From positions 1 to 39,298 of the forward strand of contig JANBQS010000081.1 of assembly GCA_027577415.1 (NCBI GenBank): a stretch of 39,298 nt of DNA. Direction: 5' to 3'. Source of the DNA: Coemansia sp. RSA 922. Lineage: Eukaryota > Kickxellomycota > Kickxellomycetes > Kickxellales > Kickxellaceae. Each line of letters opens with the position of its first letter. The first letter of the stretch is position 1. The position numbers and the translations under genes were made by a program. Shown piece by piece: positions 25,231-35,852 of the stretch. Below the pieces are notes generated by a model, which was given only the letters and a program-made list of their open reading frames with translations, was not told the origin of the DNA and searched no databases.

Positions 25231-27624
25231 ATGCTGGACCATATTCTCGGAAAGCCATCAGCTAATATACGTCGCTCGCAAGCCCTGGGGTTTGCCTTTT
25301 TGGCAGCTCTACTACTCCGACGCAAAGAAGCGCCGTGGTGTCTACGGTGGCTATCACGCTGGGAGAGCCGCATACCAGCATGGAAGGCATTAATCGGATG
25401 GTCAGCGATACTATACTTACTCAAGCACATGGACGACCTCTTGGGACTGAACGCACCAGAGCCCTTGCGTGAGTACTACAGTCGTAGTTTCTACCGAACC
25501 ACCTGGGTATTTACTGCGTTAGATGCAGGGTTTTGGACAGCCATGTCGATTAGACCCAAGCCCCTGCGTGACGTCCTATCTCTGCTCTTTTCATTGTACT
25601 ACTTGGTGTTTACAAACCGGGGTATTGAAAAAGTTCGCAAAGTAAGGGCTCTTATTACTATCGACCATTTGCGTACATCTTGGAACAAGGGCGTAGATAA
25701 TCCGCTACTGCGCTTTGTTCGGCGCTTGCATTCCAGTCGATTGACCATCCATCGTATCGTCGAGCTGCCGCAAAGAGAGCCGAGCGAAGGAGACGAGTGT
25801 AGCAGTGGTGGACGTCTTTCAGAGGCTGCTGATTTGGAGCCAGCAAAGTGCCATATTTTGTATGCTGGCGACCCAGCTACTTTTGCTTCTAACCGACACA
25901 TTGTGCTAAACTACCCCGGCGGTGGATTTGTTAGCATGGGTCCCGAGTGCCATATGGATTACTTGAGTGCTTGGGCTGAGCGTACGGGCGCCATAGTCGT
26001 CAGTGTCGATTATGCCAAGGCCCCCGAGTACCCGTACCCCTATGCAATCGACCAGTGCTATGAAGTCTACCGCTCGCTAATCCAGACTAACGGACGCTGT
26101 ATTGGCTTGGACTTGGCCGATCCTTTGCGTATTGTGTTGGCTGGCGACTCGGCGGGCGGCAACATCACGGCTAGTGTCATGTTCCGTATACTCGAGGCGC
26201 CCGATCAACTGCGTATCCCCGAGGGTATTGTATTTATCTACGGATGCTTCAACATTGATATCCGCGCTTGGATGACCCGCGATGAGACTCGGATGCTGCT
26301 TGGCGCAGCCGCAGTAGACACTCCCAATCCCGCGTCAGAGCAGCAGCAGTCGATGTCGAGTAGTGCGGGGCGTCGTTCTTTAGTTGCTGTGCGCGATCAC
26401 TTGCATCACGTGTCGCCCTTGGCTGTGACCAACTTGGATGACGGGTATCAGCAGCGCAAGTTCCGTCGCAAGAAGCCGGTTTACATTGACGACCGCGTGC
26501 GTGTAGTGCGCAAGACGCCTGGCGACTCTGTTGATAACAGCGACTATGCCGAGGAAGAACCCACTACTGCTCATGTCTCGGATAAGTCTCGTGGTGTCGG
26601 TTATGTGCCGCTGACGATGACTAGCAGCTTTACGTACTTTAACGACCAAGTACTATCGCCCGAGATGATGCGTGCCATGGTTATAATGTACATTGGTCCT
26701 AATGGTCGACCGAACTTCCGTACGGACTATTATCTGTCGCCTATCGTTGCACCGGACCATCTCTTGGAGCGTTTCCCGCCCGTGTACTTTATGTGTGGTG
26801 AGAAGGATCCAATGGTCGACGATACTGTTTTATTCGCAGCTCGTATTCGCAGCGCCAAGCAAAAGACTACTAGTGTTAGTGAGCCTGTCAATCCTAGTGG
26901 TTGTGAATTATTGCCTGGTAAAGTACACGAGTACCGCGATTATCGTTCGTCCAAGCTATACAGTCGTCGACACAGTCAGCCGCCCTCATCTGTTGGCACA
27001 CATGGCTCGACTCAGTTCTATATCGGTAGTACCGATGTCAGCGATAACGACGAGGATCAAACAACATCTAGTGGTATGCCGTTGCCAGCATCCCTGCGTA
27101 TGTCTCAGTTCCCTGCCGCTATTAATACTGGGGCAGCTCGAGCGAATACTGGTCAGGGTGCTAATCGTCCGGTTATCAAGGTGAAACTCTTGGCGGGAAT
27201 GTCGCATGGGTTTATGCAAATGTACTCGTTACTTCCTGAATCAAAGAGTGTAGCTAATACGCTCGGTGACTGGTTAGGCGAGCTGTTGTTTGGCGATCAT
27301 ACTATTACACCATATTCGCGCTGTGCCTCTGCCGTCGCTGTCAACGAAGGAAACAATATGCCATTGTCGCCGGACCATGGTAATCGTCAGCGGCGTAAAA
27401 AGGCGATTGGAAAATCAGTGTCTGTTCAGTATCACGTACTACCGCCTACACCTCCATTGTCGGCGGCTTTGCCAGTTTCAACATTGTCTAATGCTACTGT
27501 GGGAATGGCGGAAGTAAAGAACATATTCGCTCGTGGCGATATCGACAAACACGGTATTGAAATTGTATCAGCAGCAAACATGGTCAGGAGACGTGGATAT
27601 GGTCTAGCCGATCCTCTAAATTAA
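25231..27624 (+). CDS. Alpha/beta hydrolase, hormone-sensitive-lipase-like, with large insertions (797 aa)
   Basis: A membrane-associated N-terminal part (hydrophobic F-L-A-A-L-L-L near 20 and I-G-W-S-A-I-L-Y-L-L near 59) leads into an esterase/lipase domain. The oxyanion segment reads Y-P-G-G-G-F (228-233) where the family usually has H-G-G-G. S-V-D-Y-A-K-A-P-E-Y-P-Y-P follows, then the nucleophile elbow G-D-S-A-G-G with S307. The likely acid is D526 (G-E-K-D-P-M-V-D-D) and the likely base H659 (G-M-S-H-G-F). This is the hormone-sensitive-lipase/AADAC branch that cleaves neutral lipid or steryl esters. Long low-complexity insertions separate the triad: about 210 residues between Ser and Asp and about 130 between Asp and His. 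The C-terminal ~130 residues have no visible domain. It lies downstream of the Ayr1-like reductase on the same strand, which suggests a lipid context but not an operon. Confidence 0.85.
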   Translation: MLDHILGKPSANIRRSQALGFAFLAALLLRRKEAPWCLRWLSRWESRIPAWKALIGWSAILYLLKHMDDLLGLNAPEPLREYYSRSFYRTTWVFTALDAGFWTAMSIRPKPLRDVLSLLFSLYYLVFTNRGIEKVRKVRALITIDHLRTSWNKGVDNPLLRFVRRLHSSRLTIHRIVELPQREPSEGDECSSGGRLSEAADLEPAKCHILYAGDPATFASNRHIVLNYPGGGFVSMGPECHMDYLSAWAERTGAIVVSVDYAKAPEYPYPYAIDQCYEVYRSLIQTNGRCIGLDLADPLRIVLAGDSAGGNITASVMFRILEAPDQLRIPEGIVFIYGCFNIDIRAWMTRDETRMLLGAAAVDTPNPASEQQQSMSSSAGRRSLVAVRDHLHHVSPLAVTNLDDGYQQRKFRRKKPVYIDDRVRVVRKTPGDSVDNSDYAEEEPTTAHVSDKSRGVGYVPLTMTSSFTYFNDQVLSPEMMRAMVIMYIGPNGRPNFRTDYYLSPIVAPDHLLERFPPVYFMCGEKDPMVDDTVLFAARIRSAKQKTTSVSEPVNPSGCELLPGKVHEYRDYRSSKLYSRRHSQPPSSVGTHGSTQFYIGSTDVSDNDEDQTTSSGMPLPASLRMSQFPAAINTGAARANTGQGANRPVIKVKLLAGMSHGFMQMYSLLPESKSVANTLGDWLGELLFGDHTITPYSRCASAVAVNEGNNMPLSPDHGNRQRRKKAIGKSVSVQYHVLPPTPPLSAALPVSTLSNATVGMAEVKNIFARGDIDKHGIEIVSAANMVRRRGYGLADPLN

Positions 27625-27685
27625 TAAGGGGGGATATATTTGAATACAAAAATTAGTGAAATACAAAATTTTTTTCTTTATGTGC

Positions 27686-30325
27686 CTAGTTTAACAGATT
27701 TAAGAGTTTGGATTTTTGGCTGCTACTACCATCACCATTATCGCTCTCAGACGATGGCTGTTGATGTAAATCGGCATCTGCCGAGCGTGAGCGAATGTTT
27801 AGTGCGTCGACTTTACCCGACAACATCCACGAAGCCGGAGGAGTCGCCGTTGCTAGCAGAGTTCTATCGTCAATTGGTGGCAATCGCTCGCTACCGCCAC
27901 GAGTAATATTAGGCCGTACTGGCGTTAACATTGCATGCCCAATAGAAGGTCGATGTGTATTGCTACCACTGCCAGTAACCGACGATGCCGAAGACGATGG
28001 AGACAGACACTGCAAAGTCACAGCTGGAGTCATCGAGTCCTCCTCTCTTTGCTCAGCGTCAGTATCCAAGCGATCGAGCATAAACGCAAAGAAAGACTCG
28101 TCTTTGGCAGCCGTCGACAGAGCGACAAGCAAACTGGAGATAGCCGTATACGTAAGCTTGTAATCAGGCAACTTTTTGTCATTGAAACAGCCGCTGTAGT
28201 GTCCGGTGGCAGCAGTATCTGGCGACAATTCCTTGGGCAAATGAGGCTTTTGTCCAAAGATTGCGCACAAATTGCTAGTCAATGGAATATTGCCCGCACC
28301 ACAGCCACTACCAGTCGCCGGAGTCATACGCGCAATATGGCGAATGGGAGCGATAAACGTCGAAAAGCGCTTACCAACTGCCGCCTCAATAGAGCGTGGG
28401 ATAAGCAGGTCGCGAATACGCAGTAGCTGCGAGCTGTCTATGCGACGCGGGAGAAACTGAACCATTTCCTCGACACGCTCAATCTCCACCAAGGTATTCT
28501 GGAACAACAGCGACTTTTGATTACACTCACGACACATGTCCTTTAGGAACCTCGTACACCGAGCAAACCGGCCTCTGAGCTCGGCAGTAGGCGCAGAGTA
28601 GGCACAGGCAGCGAATATTCCGCCGATAATCATGGTCGAGTAGGCGATAAACATGGCGGGCACTACCTTGTTGGCAATCAACTCCACTGTTAGCCGTGTG
28701 AAGCGGTAGACCTGACAGGCGTTGTCGAGGTAGTCAACGAGCATCCGGTCCAGGGTGTCGGTCTCGGCAGTGCTGTTGTTGCGGATGACCAAGTAGGGCG
28801 TGACGACTGATTTCAGGCACATGGCGGCCGACGAGATCATCAGCGTGTGGTGGATCTCGTCCAGGGTCGGGCGCGAGGGCATCTCGGGCACTGTGCTCAG
28901 CCACTCGTTAAGCGCTCGAAACGAATTATTAACCAACAAGTCGAGCGCCGCCTGCGACGTCTGCGGGTCGTTGATACTCCGCAAGAGCGCGTTGCCTAGT
29001 ACGGCAAAGTTGAGCTGCACTGTGGTGCCATTGATACGCCAGGGCACGCCGCCCAGCTTGAGCTGCTTTAAAGTGGCCAAGTAAGCCGAGTCGCCGGGCT
29101 TGGCTCCAAAGCCGCACGAGGCCGGCATTGACAGCGACTCGAGGTTGTCGTTGCCCACGTACCATATGTTCTGAGCGCAGGGCCGGTTGACGCCGCTCAA
29201 GTCGACGAGGATGTTGGGCGGGCGGTGCAGCATCAGCGCCAAAAAGGTATCGACGGTGAAGCTGCCCCAGATGACACGCCTAATCTGCTCGCGCTCCAGC
29301 CACGACTCTGTTATCCACCCGCCCTCGTCGCTCCAAGCGTTGTCGTCGATTTTGTACACGCCCAACTGATGCAGGATCCGCAGCGACATGCCTACAAAAT
29401 AATAATAATATTTTAGCACGTGTGTGGGGCGGAAAAGACTCGGAGATTTGCTGATGGAGGAAAAATGCGGGATTGGGCGGACTTTTTCTTTTTTTCCCTT
29501 CTTTTTTTGTTCTTACTTACTGGAGTAGTGATTGGACACGTCCAACATGCCCTGATGCATGTAGGCCACCGACAATAGTAGCAGCGAGAGGCAGTTGGCG
29601 ATAGTCGGAGTTTCCAAGGCGTCGGGCACGAACGCCTTGGCCCTGTCGATAAACATGCGCGACGCAGCGACAGGCGCCCTGGCCACGGCGGGATGGGCGC
29701 TGAACATGGCGTTGTTGGCCATGACTGCCAGCAGCAGGAAGGCGCTTAGGCGCTTCTTCGCATAGTCTTCTCGCAGCGCCTTGGGCTGCAGGATTTTGCT
29801 GACCAAGTTGAACTCGCTCTCCGTGTGGCTCATCAGCTCATCGACGATATCCCGAGGCGGCAGGCTGGTCTTTTCGTCAAAAGTCAGCCGATGCAAAGTG
29901 GCATTGTCGCTGGGCGTGTGCAGCGAGTACCCGCCCAGCGAGCAGCTACCACCGCCAAAGTATGCAGGCGGCGGCGGCGATGATGATTTTTCAATTGCAA
30001 TATCTCTGATTTCTCTTGCTGGCTGCTGCTGAGACGAAATACCGGCCAGCATTGCCAGCGTTGTTGCAGACGATATCCCAGTAATAACGCTGTCGCTATG
30101 CTCTATATCGTCCTCGTCGAATGTAGCGCGCCGCTTAGTGCTGCGACGTATTTCGCCGCTCCAGAGGTTGTGCTGTCCATACGTACTGCCAGTTGCTGCT
30201 GTTGTTGATGGCTGGACTGATGCTGACCGTGATAAAAGACAAGCGCTGGAAGTGCATAGGCGGCGTGTGGAGCTAGACGTCGATGAGTGCCAGTGCGGCT
30301 GTGTATCGCTGTTGCTCTCAACCAT
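27686..30325 (-). CDS. Fungal-specific transcription factor domain protein without visible Zn2Cys6 cluster, two exons
   Basis: Exon 1 (29521-30325) and exon 2 (27686-29391) are joined over a 129-nt intron (donor GTAAGT, acceptor TTTTGTAG), giving 836 residues. The junction restores H-Y-S-S-M-S-L-R-I-L-H-Q-L-G-V-Y, the hallmark helix of the fungal-specific transcription factor domain (PF04082). Around it lie the expected helical block A-F-L-L-L-A-V-M-A-N-N-A upstream and E-R-E-Q-I-R-R-V-I-W-G-S-F-T-V-D downstream. Such proteins normally start with a C6 zinc cluster that binds DNA. Here the Ser/Thr/Gln-rich N-terminus has no C-x2-C-x6-C pattern, and no such exon is seen upstream before the next gene. 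It may regulate without binding DNA, or the finger may be on an undetected exon. The C-terminus is Ser-rich. Confidence 0.82.
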
Positions 30326-30631
30326 GCTAAAAGTAAAGTTGGAAGAGAAAAAAAGGTGGTGCCTTTGAGAAAGTATACTATAGATGAAATAAAATAAAAA
30401 AAGATGTAAAGAGAGGGGAGAGAGAGAGAGAACGAAACGAGTAAACTTTTGGCGGCGGCTTACAACCGAAGAGGCCCGCGGAATTGATGCGGACTTTAGC
30501 TCGGCGCCATGGCCAGAACAATCGCCTCTTTTTTTATATTTTTTGCTTAAGCCAAGGCTAAATGCAAGCGAATGCCGCTAGTAAAAAAAATCCCCCCACC
30601 TTTCATTTCTGAGTATGTTTTTTGTGGTCAT
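30326..30631 (-). promoter_or_regulatory. Promoter and leader of the transcription factor gene, with a 4-codon uORF
   Basis: On the minus strand, a TATA-like ATATAAAAAAAG lies near 30541-30530. A short upstream reading frame, ATGGCGCCGAGCTAA (30496-30510, M-A-P-S-stop), follows, then a GA/CT microsatellite (about 30409-30433). The uORF sits between the TATA box and the main ATG, so it is probably in the transcript and could dampen translation. Confidence 0.45.
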
Positions 30632-31297
30632 CTAATTAAAGACAGTGCGGGTTGCTGTCAGTCGAGTTTGCTCAGCATAAGCTCCGTTAAGCGCATCGTT
30701 GCTGGCAATACGCGCTTCCGCTCCTTTTCGGTCAGGGGCAAAGCCAGCAGCGATATGCCTCTGTACCAGCCGCTCGTAGCTCGCCGCAGCGTCGGCTGGC
30801 TGAATCCACCACAGCTCGTCAGCTAGGCCCTGGCCGACCTGCGACCAGGGCTCTTCGTTGACGTGGGCATAAAGGCCCTCGACGAGGACAATGCGGTGGT
30901 GTGGGCTGACTGCGATTGCATCGAACATGGGGTCGCCTGCCGCGTGGTCAAAGGCTGGCACAAGCACGGCGTTGCTGCTGCTGCTGCCATTGCGTATACG
31001 CGTTACTGCGGCGACAAAGCCCTTGGCATCGAATGTCCATGGCGCCCCACGCCGCCGCATGGCGTGTTCAGGGTCCTCCATAGCCAGCAGCTGGGAGACC
31101 GGCAGGTGGAAGCCGTCCATGGGCACCACTACTGCGATGTCATCCTCTTCTTTGTTGATTGCCTGACAGACGAGCTGGCTGATATAAGACTTTCCCGAGC
31201 CAGGTCCCCCAGCAACAGCCACTATGATACGCCGACTCTTCTCTTGCACGCCAAGAAGAGCAACCAGGTACTGAGCGAGCTCGTCGACGGTAGACAT
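30632..31297 (-). CDS. YFH7: Yfh7-like P-loop kinase (uridine/pantothenate-kinase-like)
   Basis: From ATG 31297 the protein has 221 residues. Visible motifs are the Walker A G-G-P-G-S-G-K-S (30-37), V-P-M-D-G-F-H-L-P (58-66), R-R-R-G-A-P-W-T-F-D (81-90), V-P-A-F-D-H and V-L-V-E-G-L-Y. This order is shared by yeast Yfh7 and related nucleoside/nucleotide-kinase-like proteins of the phosphoribulokinase/uridine kinase fold. Yfh7 is described as an ATP-dependent kinase with no settled substrate. The late R-I-A-S-N-D-A-L-N-G motif also fits the family. An ATG 17 codons upstream (31348) would add a Phe-rich stretch encoded by a T-rich repeat, so the inner ATG is chosen. The gene diverges from lipin across 190 bp. 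Confidence 0.85.
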   Translation of the reverse strand: MSTVDELAQYLVALLGVQEKSRRIIVAVAGGPGSGKSYISQLVCQAINKEEDDIAVVVPMDGFHLPVSQLLAMEDPEHAMRRRGAPWTFDAKGFVAAVTRIRNGSSSSNAVLVPAFDHAAGDPMFDAIAVSPHHRIVLVEGLYAHVNEEPWSQVGQGLADELWWIQPADAAASYERLVQRHIAAGFAPDRKGAEARIASNDALNGAYAEQTRLTATRTVFN

Positions 31298-31487
31298 TAA
31301 AAAAGAAAAGAAAAGAAAAGAATAAATGCTATGCGAAAGTGCAAACATTCATTCTGGCTCTCCCACGTGTCAGCCACACATCCAAATCGGCTCAAACGGC
31401 ATACTTGGGGGATTGCACTCTTTTGCTTCTCTCTCTCTTCTCTTCAATTTCCTTGTATTATTATTATTATTATTTCTTTTCTTATAG
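31298..31487. promoter_or_regulatory. Bidirectional promoter YFH7-like / lipin
   Basis: These 190 bp contain an AAAAG repeat adjoining the kinase start (31298-31322), a pyrimidine-rich tract (31420-31450) and (TAT)n at 31456-31474. The last bases before the lipin ATG, TTTCTTTTCTTATAG, look exactly like a 3' splice site, so a 5'-UTR intron may end at 31487. Confidence 0.5.
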
Positions 31488-34400
31488 ATGCAATACGTCG
31501 GAAAGGTCTTTTCGACCGTCAGTCAGCTCTACAAGGAGCTCAACCCTGCCACACTCAGCGGCGCTATCGACGTCGTCGTAGTCGAAGGCAGAGATGGCGA
31601 GTTTAGCTGCTCGCCATTTCACGTGCGCTTTGGGAAATTGCAACTCCTAAGACCCTCCGACAAGGCCGTACAAATCATAGTCAACGACGTTCCTGCTGAC
31701 TTTTACATGAAGGTCGGTGACGCTGGCGAGGGCTTTTTCGTACTCGAGACTGAGGCCGACGTCCCCAGTCAATTCGCCACGTCGCCAGTTGCCTCGCCCT
31801 CGCTTTCCTTTCGCAACGCCGAGGACCCTGACTTTCTCGATCTCGGCGGCAACGTAAAGACTGAGAGTGGTAAGTATACGTTATCTATTGTATGCACACT
31901 GATAATGTGCTCGAGCTAATTCATTATTTTTCTTTTCTACTTAGAGCTTGTTGCTGATGGCTATGTCAGCGCGCCTAGTGCACACGAGAGTGAGAGCGAG
32001 AGCGGGAATGAGAGCGACAACGACGACGACGACGACGAGGTGCCCGGGATGGCTGCTGCTGCTGCTGCTTCTTCTTCGAGCTTTCCTGGTGAGCCTCATC
32101 AGAGTCGCACTTCGCTGAGTCTCGCCTTTACCGACGATATGGCTTTAGACATTCGCCACCGTGAGCGTATTTTGCACCAGCTGGATACCTCTGCTGCTGT
32201 TGCTGCTCCTCGCCCTCGCGCCTCCACTCTGCGCAATAACGTCGAAGCCTCTGCCGACCTGCCTGTGCGTGGACCTAGGCACCGTCGCCTGATGAGCGCC
32301 GTCAGCGACTCGGCCTACGTGCTCGACAGCTTTGCCGAGGCCAGAGACGACAAGGCTGCTGGCGGTGTTGTTGTTGCTGCTGGCAGCGATCGCGATGATG
32401 ATGACGACACTGGGCCTGATGGCTTGCATACCAGCTGGGACTGGGGCGTAAAGCTCGTACCTGATATGACAATGACAGCAATGACGCCTGTATTGGCCAA
32501 TATGACTGCACCAGAAGAAGTGCCAGTCTCTCTGCCCGAGCTAGCTCCTACTGTCAATCCGACAATGACAGCTGTCGACGTGCCACTTTTAGTGCGCCTG
32601 GCCGCTGCTCATCTTGAGTCGCCCGAGTCGACGCCCAACACTCTAGAGATATCCCTGTGTGGCGCCGACGCTCTGCGGGCCTCTGCTTCTGACAGTCTAT
32701 CTCAGGAACATGTCTTTACCAGCGCCCTTGTTCATCAGGCCGCATTCCAGGCCGACCCTATCGGCATCCTGACCAACCCTAGCTTGGTATTCCGCGTCGG
32801 CGGCAGTACTTTTGTCCATGGCGAGGCTTTAGTGCTCTCGCTCGTCTCACACCTCGCCTTTGGCAAGCCATTGAGCGAGTCGTCCCTGAGCCAATTTGCT
32901 GCCATCCAGGCCTCAAATTCATCCGAGCTCACCGACGTTAATGTCTCTGAAGCTGCAGTCGAACAACCACACATGGCGATAGATATGCCGACCGATCAGC
33001 AAGAATCCTCGGCGATGATGACGACAGCAACGACGGCAGTGACGCCCAAGCCTGAGGCTCGTCGCTGGTGGCGTTGGGGCCAGCGCTCGGCCTCGACGCA
33101 GGCTACAACTCAAGTCTCGGCTATCAGCGCTGTGGCTACTCGCTCGTTGACAACTACAACTACAACAACAACGACGACTACTACGACGACTACGACTGCC
33201 ACAGCGTCCATTGCGCCAGCCAAACTCGATTACGATGCCGACGCAGATGCCGAGGCGGAGACTGACGCCGACGCCCTGGCCCTGGACCTAATGTCCTCAG
33301 GAGACGAGGCGGGCGCGGGATACATGAGCGACGATGGTAAGCTTGCTCACCCCATGGCGCGTCGGCATGTTCGCTATGCCAAAACACTGCGACTGTCGTC
33401 AGCGCAGCTTCAGTCGCTTAACCTGCGCCGTGGTGCCAACGACGTAAAGTTCCTTGTGCCTTCTAACAAGGCGTACTGCGAGGCGCGTATCTACCTGTAC
33501 CGCTACGACACGCAAATAGTCATCTCTGACATTGACGGCACAATTACAAAGTCCGACGCCTTGGGCCACTTGTTCAACATGGTCGGCAAGGACTGGACTC
33601 ACCCGGGAGTGGCCAAGCTGTATACTGATATTGCGAACAACGGCTACGAGATCCTCTACCTTACCTCGCGCGCAATTGGGCAGGCCGACGGTACGCGCTA
33701 CTTTATCAGCAACGTCAAGCAGTCTGCTTACAAATTGCCTTCTGGCCCGCTACTGCTATCGCCGGACCGTTTGTTTACGTCGTTCCACCGCGAGGTTATT
33801 ATGAAACGCCCACACGAGTTCAAAATGGCCTGTTTGCGCGACATTAAAAACCTCTTTGGCGACCACTCGCCGTTCTACGCCGGCTTTGGAAATCGCATTA
33901 CTGACGCCATGTCCTACCGCAGTGTCAATGTACCCGTCTCGCGTATCTGTACTATTGACACCTATGGCGAGATTAAACTCGACTTGTTGCCCGGCTACAA
34001 GTCGTCCTATGTCAAAATCAACGACTTGGTCGACATGATGTTTCCCGCGCTGTCGTCAAAGCTCGATCCAAAGTATAATGACTGGGAGTATTGGCGCACT
34101 GGACTGCCGTCGATTGACGATGACTTGGCCGAAATTGAGGCGGAATTGGCACGCGAGGCGGCGGCAGCAGCAGCAGCATCTTCACCCACATCGACAATGG
34201 CAACGGCGATGTTGACGACTGCAGCAACACCCGCGAAGACGCCTAGTAGTGCCATCAGTCACCGACTACCACCAAACGCCTTGGTTTTGGCCGGAACACC
34301 AACAACGCCCACTGCTGCCAGCCCACAGTCGTCATCACTATTTACTCGCGCAGCTCGTGCCATGTCCAATGCTGGAACGCCCAACGCAGCATCGCCCTTG

Positions 34401-34775
34401 CCACATGGCTCACCTGGCTTATTAGGATTGCCTGCATCTGCTACTGGCTCGCGGCAACGCTCAGACTCTTGGTCCACAACAACTCCCCCACCGCCATTCA
34501 AGTTGCCCGTACAGTCATCATCGTCTGCAGCTCCAGCCTCCTCTATTGATCAGATCTTTCCTCCTCTAGGCAGCTCACCTCCTACCAACTCCAGCGACTT
34601 GGCAGCTGAACATCAGCAGCCTGTGCCAGTTGCTTCAAAGGACAGTGACTCTGCAGAAAATGAGTCTGACATTGAAGCTGTGGACGATGATGAGGAGGAT
34701 GAGGATGAGGATGAGTTAGACCAGGATATGCTAGCAATAATGCATGATATGGATGAAGTACAGCGCCTCCAGTAG
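31488..34775 (+). CDS. PAH1: Lipin, phosphatidate phosphatase (Pah1/Smp2/Ned1), two exons
   Basis: Exon 1 (31488-31869) and exon 2 (31945-34775) flank a 75-nt intron (GTAAGT ... CTACTTAG) and encode 1070 residues. The N-terminal lipin domain starts M-Q-Y-V-G-K-V-F-S and contains [12 protein letters not shown]. The catalytic haloacid-dehalogenase-type domain carries D-I-D-G-T (D656, D658), then [15 protein letters not shown] and [11 protein letters not shown]. Lipins remove phosphate from phosphatidate to make diacylglycerol for triacylglycerol and phospholipid synthesis. They are controlled by phosphorylation and by Nem1-Spo7 in yeast. The long middle part is low complexity with a Thr-rich run (33149-33200), and the C-terminus is very acidic (E/D-rich), as in Pah1. 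Both intron borders restore the frame. Confidence 0.95.
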
Positions 34776-34974
34776 CATGTTTTATTTTATTTTTTGTGAC
34801 ATTACTATCAATGAATGCATTGCTACTTGTTTTGTTCACAAATAGCTGGGGCTACACTTGCCTTTCAGCAGCAGCAACTAGGCACTTTTTTTTCCAATTT
34901 CTCATCTGGTTGTGTTATGATTGATGTTTCCGACTACACAGCATGTTGCTTTTTTGCAAAGAAACACTACTCAC
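34776..34974. other. Lipin 3' flank, start of AT-rich island 3
   Basis: TTTTATTTTATTTTTTG just after the stop is a plausible 3'-end signal region. From here base composition becomes AT-rich and no conserved gene is seen to the right end. Confidence 0.45.
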
Positions 34975-35290
34975 TTCCAAATATCAATAGCAATTAGAAA
35001 GACATAGGTGTCCTTTACGCTAAAAGTATCAAGAAATGCTGCTATGCCATTTTCTTTTTTGCCTACAGAGAAAACGATGCAAAAAAGTACACAGATTTCT
35101 GAATTCCTTGGCAAACAGTTGAATTTCCAAGTCACAACTGCAATCAGAAGGAAGTAGGTATCCTTTGAGACTAAGAGCAGCATTTTTGGTTACTTTGTTG
35201 TTTCTTTTTGCCTATCGAGAAAAATGGGTAAAAAAGTGCACAAAGTGCTGAATTTCTTTATAGAAAATTTTTTCCAACTGGTAAACATCC
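34975..35290. repeat. Two diverged ~150-bp direct repeats upstream of small gene 35472
   Basis: Unit 1 starts at TTCCAA 34975 and unit 2 at TTCCAA 35125. Both contain, in order, TAGGTGTCCTTT/TAGGTATCCTTT, a TTTTGCCTA-x-GAGAAAA block, a run of A followed by GTACAC/GTGCAC, and CTGAATTCCTT/CTGAATTTCTT. TTCCAAC recurs at 35272 and 35312, so a partial third unit may follow. Confidence 0.7.
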
Positions 35291-35345
35291 ACTTCACAGC
35301 ACTTTCTACTCTTCCAACTGTAAGTGGGGAGCAGTGGGTAGGAGG

Positions 35346-35354
35346 TATAAAAAC
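35346..35354 (+). promoter_or_regulatory. TATA box of small gene 35472
   Basis: TATAAAAAC lies 126 bp upstream of the ATG, followed by a C-run (CCTATTCCCCCCCCCC) and CCTCTT. A similar ACCTAATCCCCAC and CCTCTTCTT follow the TATA box at 37935. Confidence 0.65.
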
Positions 35355-35471
35355 GCAACCTATTCCCCCCCCCCATCCTCTTAGTTCTTTACTCACACTT
35401 GGCACAATATTCACTACTCGTTGTTCTAATAACTACTGCATACAACTGATATATATATATCACATTATAGC

Positions 35472-35852
35472 ATGGATTATTTTCTTAATGGAAGGGAGCC
35501 CTCTGAGGCTGAAAAACTGGCTCTTGACAACAATGGAATATTACTTTGTTCTATAGAGGAAGCTGATGGGGAAAAAGTCCAAGATGCAATAATTGCCTAC
35601 TATGAGAAATACTCTGGCCCATCTATTTCTCTGCATTTAAAGCCCGGATCTGAACATCAATTAGGTCTGCTTAAAAGGGGCAAAGGTCCGACAAATACAG
35701 TTGTTGCACTTCAGCTCCTGGATAGAAAACTAGTTACAGAATATGATGATGATTTTATCAAAATATTGAAAGTTATCAAGAACACCCCAGGTAATGCATT
35801 TAATTTGATTTGGCCCAAAAACTTTATAGAGCTAACTAACTGGGTTTTTTAA
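35472..35852 (+). CDS. Small orphan protein, family B (126 aa)
   Basis: An intronless frame from ATG 35472 to TAA 35852 encodes 126 residues; family not recognised. It aligns over its length with the protein at 38087. The best block is the C-terminus, where F-I-x-I-L-x2-I-x-N, then W-P-K-x2-I-E-L near the end, correspond to L-I-D-I-L-x2-I-x-N and W-P-K-x2-I-E-L there (about 13 of 50 identical by eye). It is acidic, soluble-looking, and lacks a signal peptide and membrane helix. A Y-D-D-D-F-I-K-I-L segment also resembles Y-A-D-D-F-T-N-I-L in the minus-strand gene at 36548. The promoter has a clean TATA box and duplicated upstream DNA. Confidence 0.68.
   Translation: MDYFLNGREPSEAEKLALDNNGILLCSIEEADGEKVQDAIIAYYEKYSGPSISLHLKPGSEHQLGLLKRGKGPTNTVVALQLLDRKLVTEYDDDFIKILKVIKNTPGNAFNLIWPKNFIELTNWVF

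Noticed and set aside
24998..25393. ATG-initiated frame overlapping the start of the hydrolase
   Set aside because: It overlaps the conserved hydrolase frame in another phase and lacks recognisable content.
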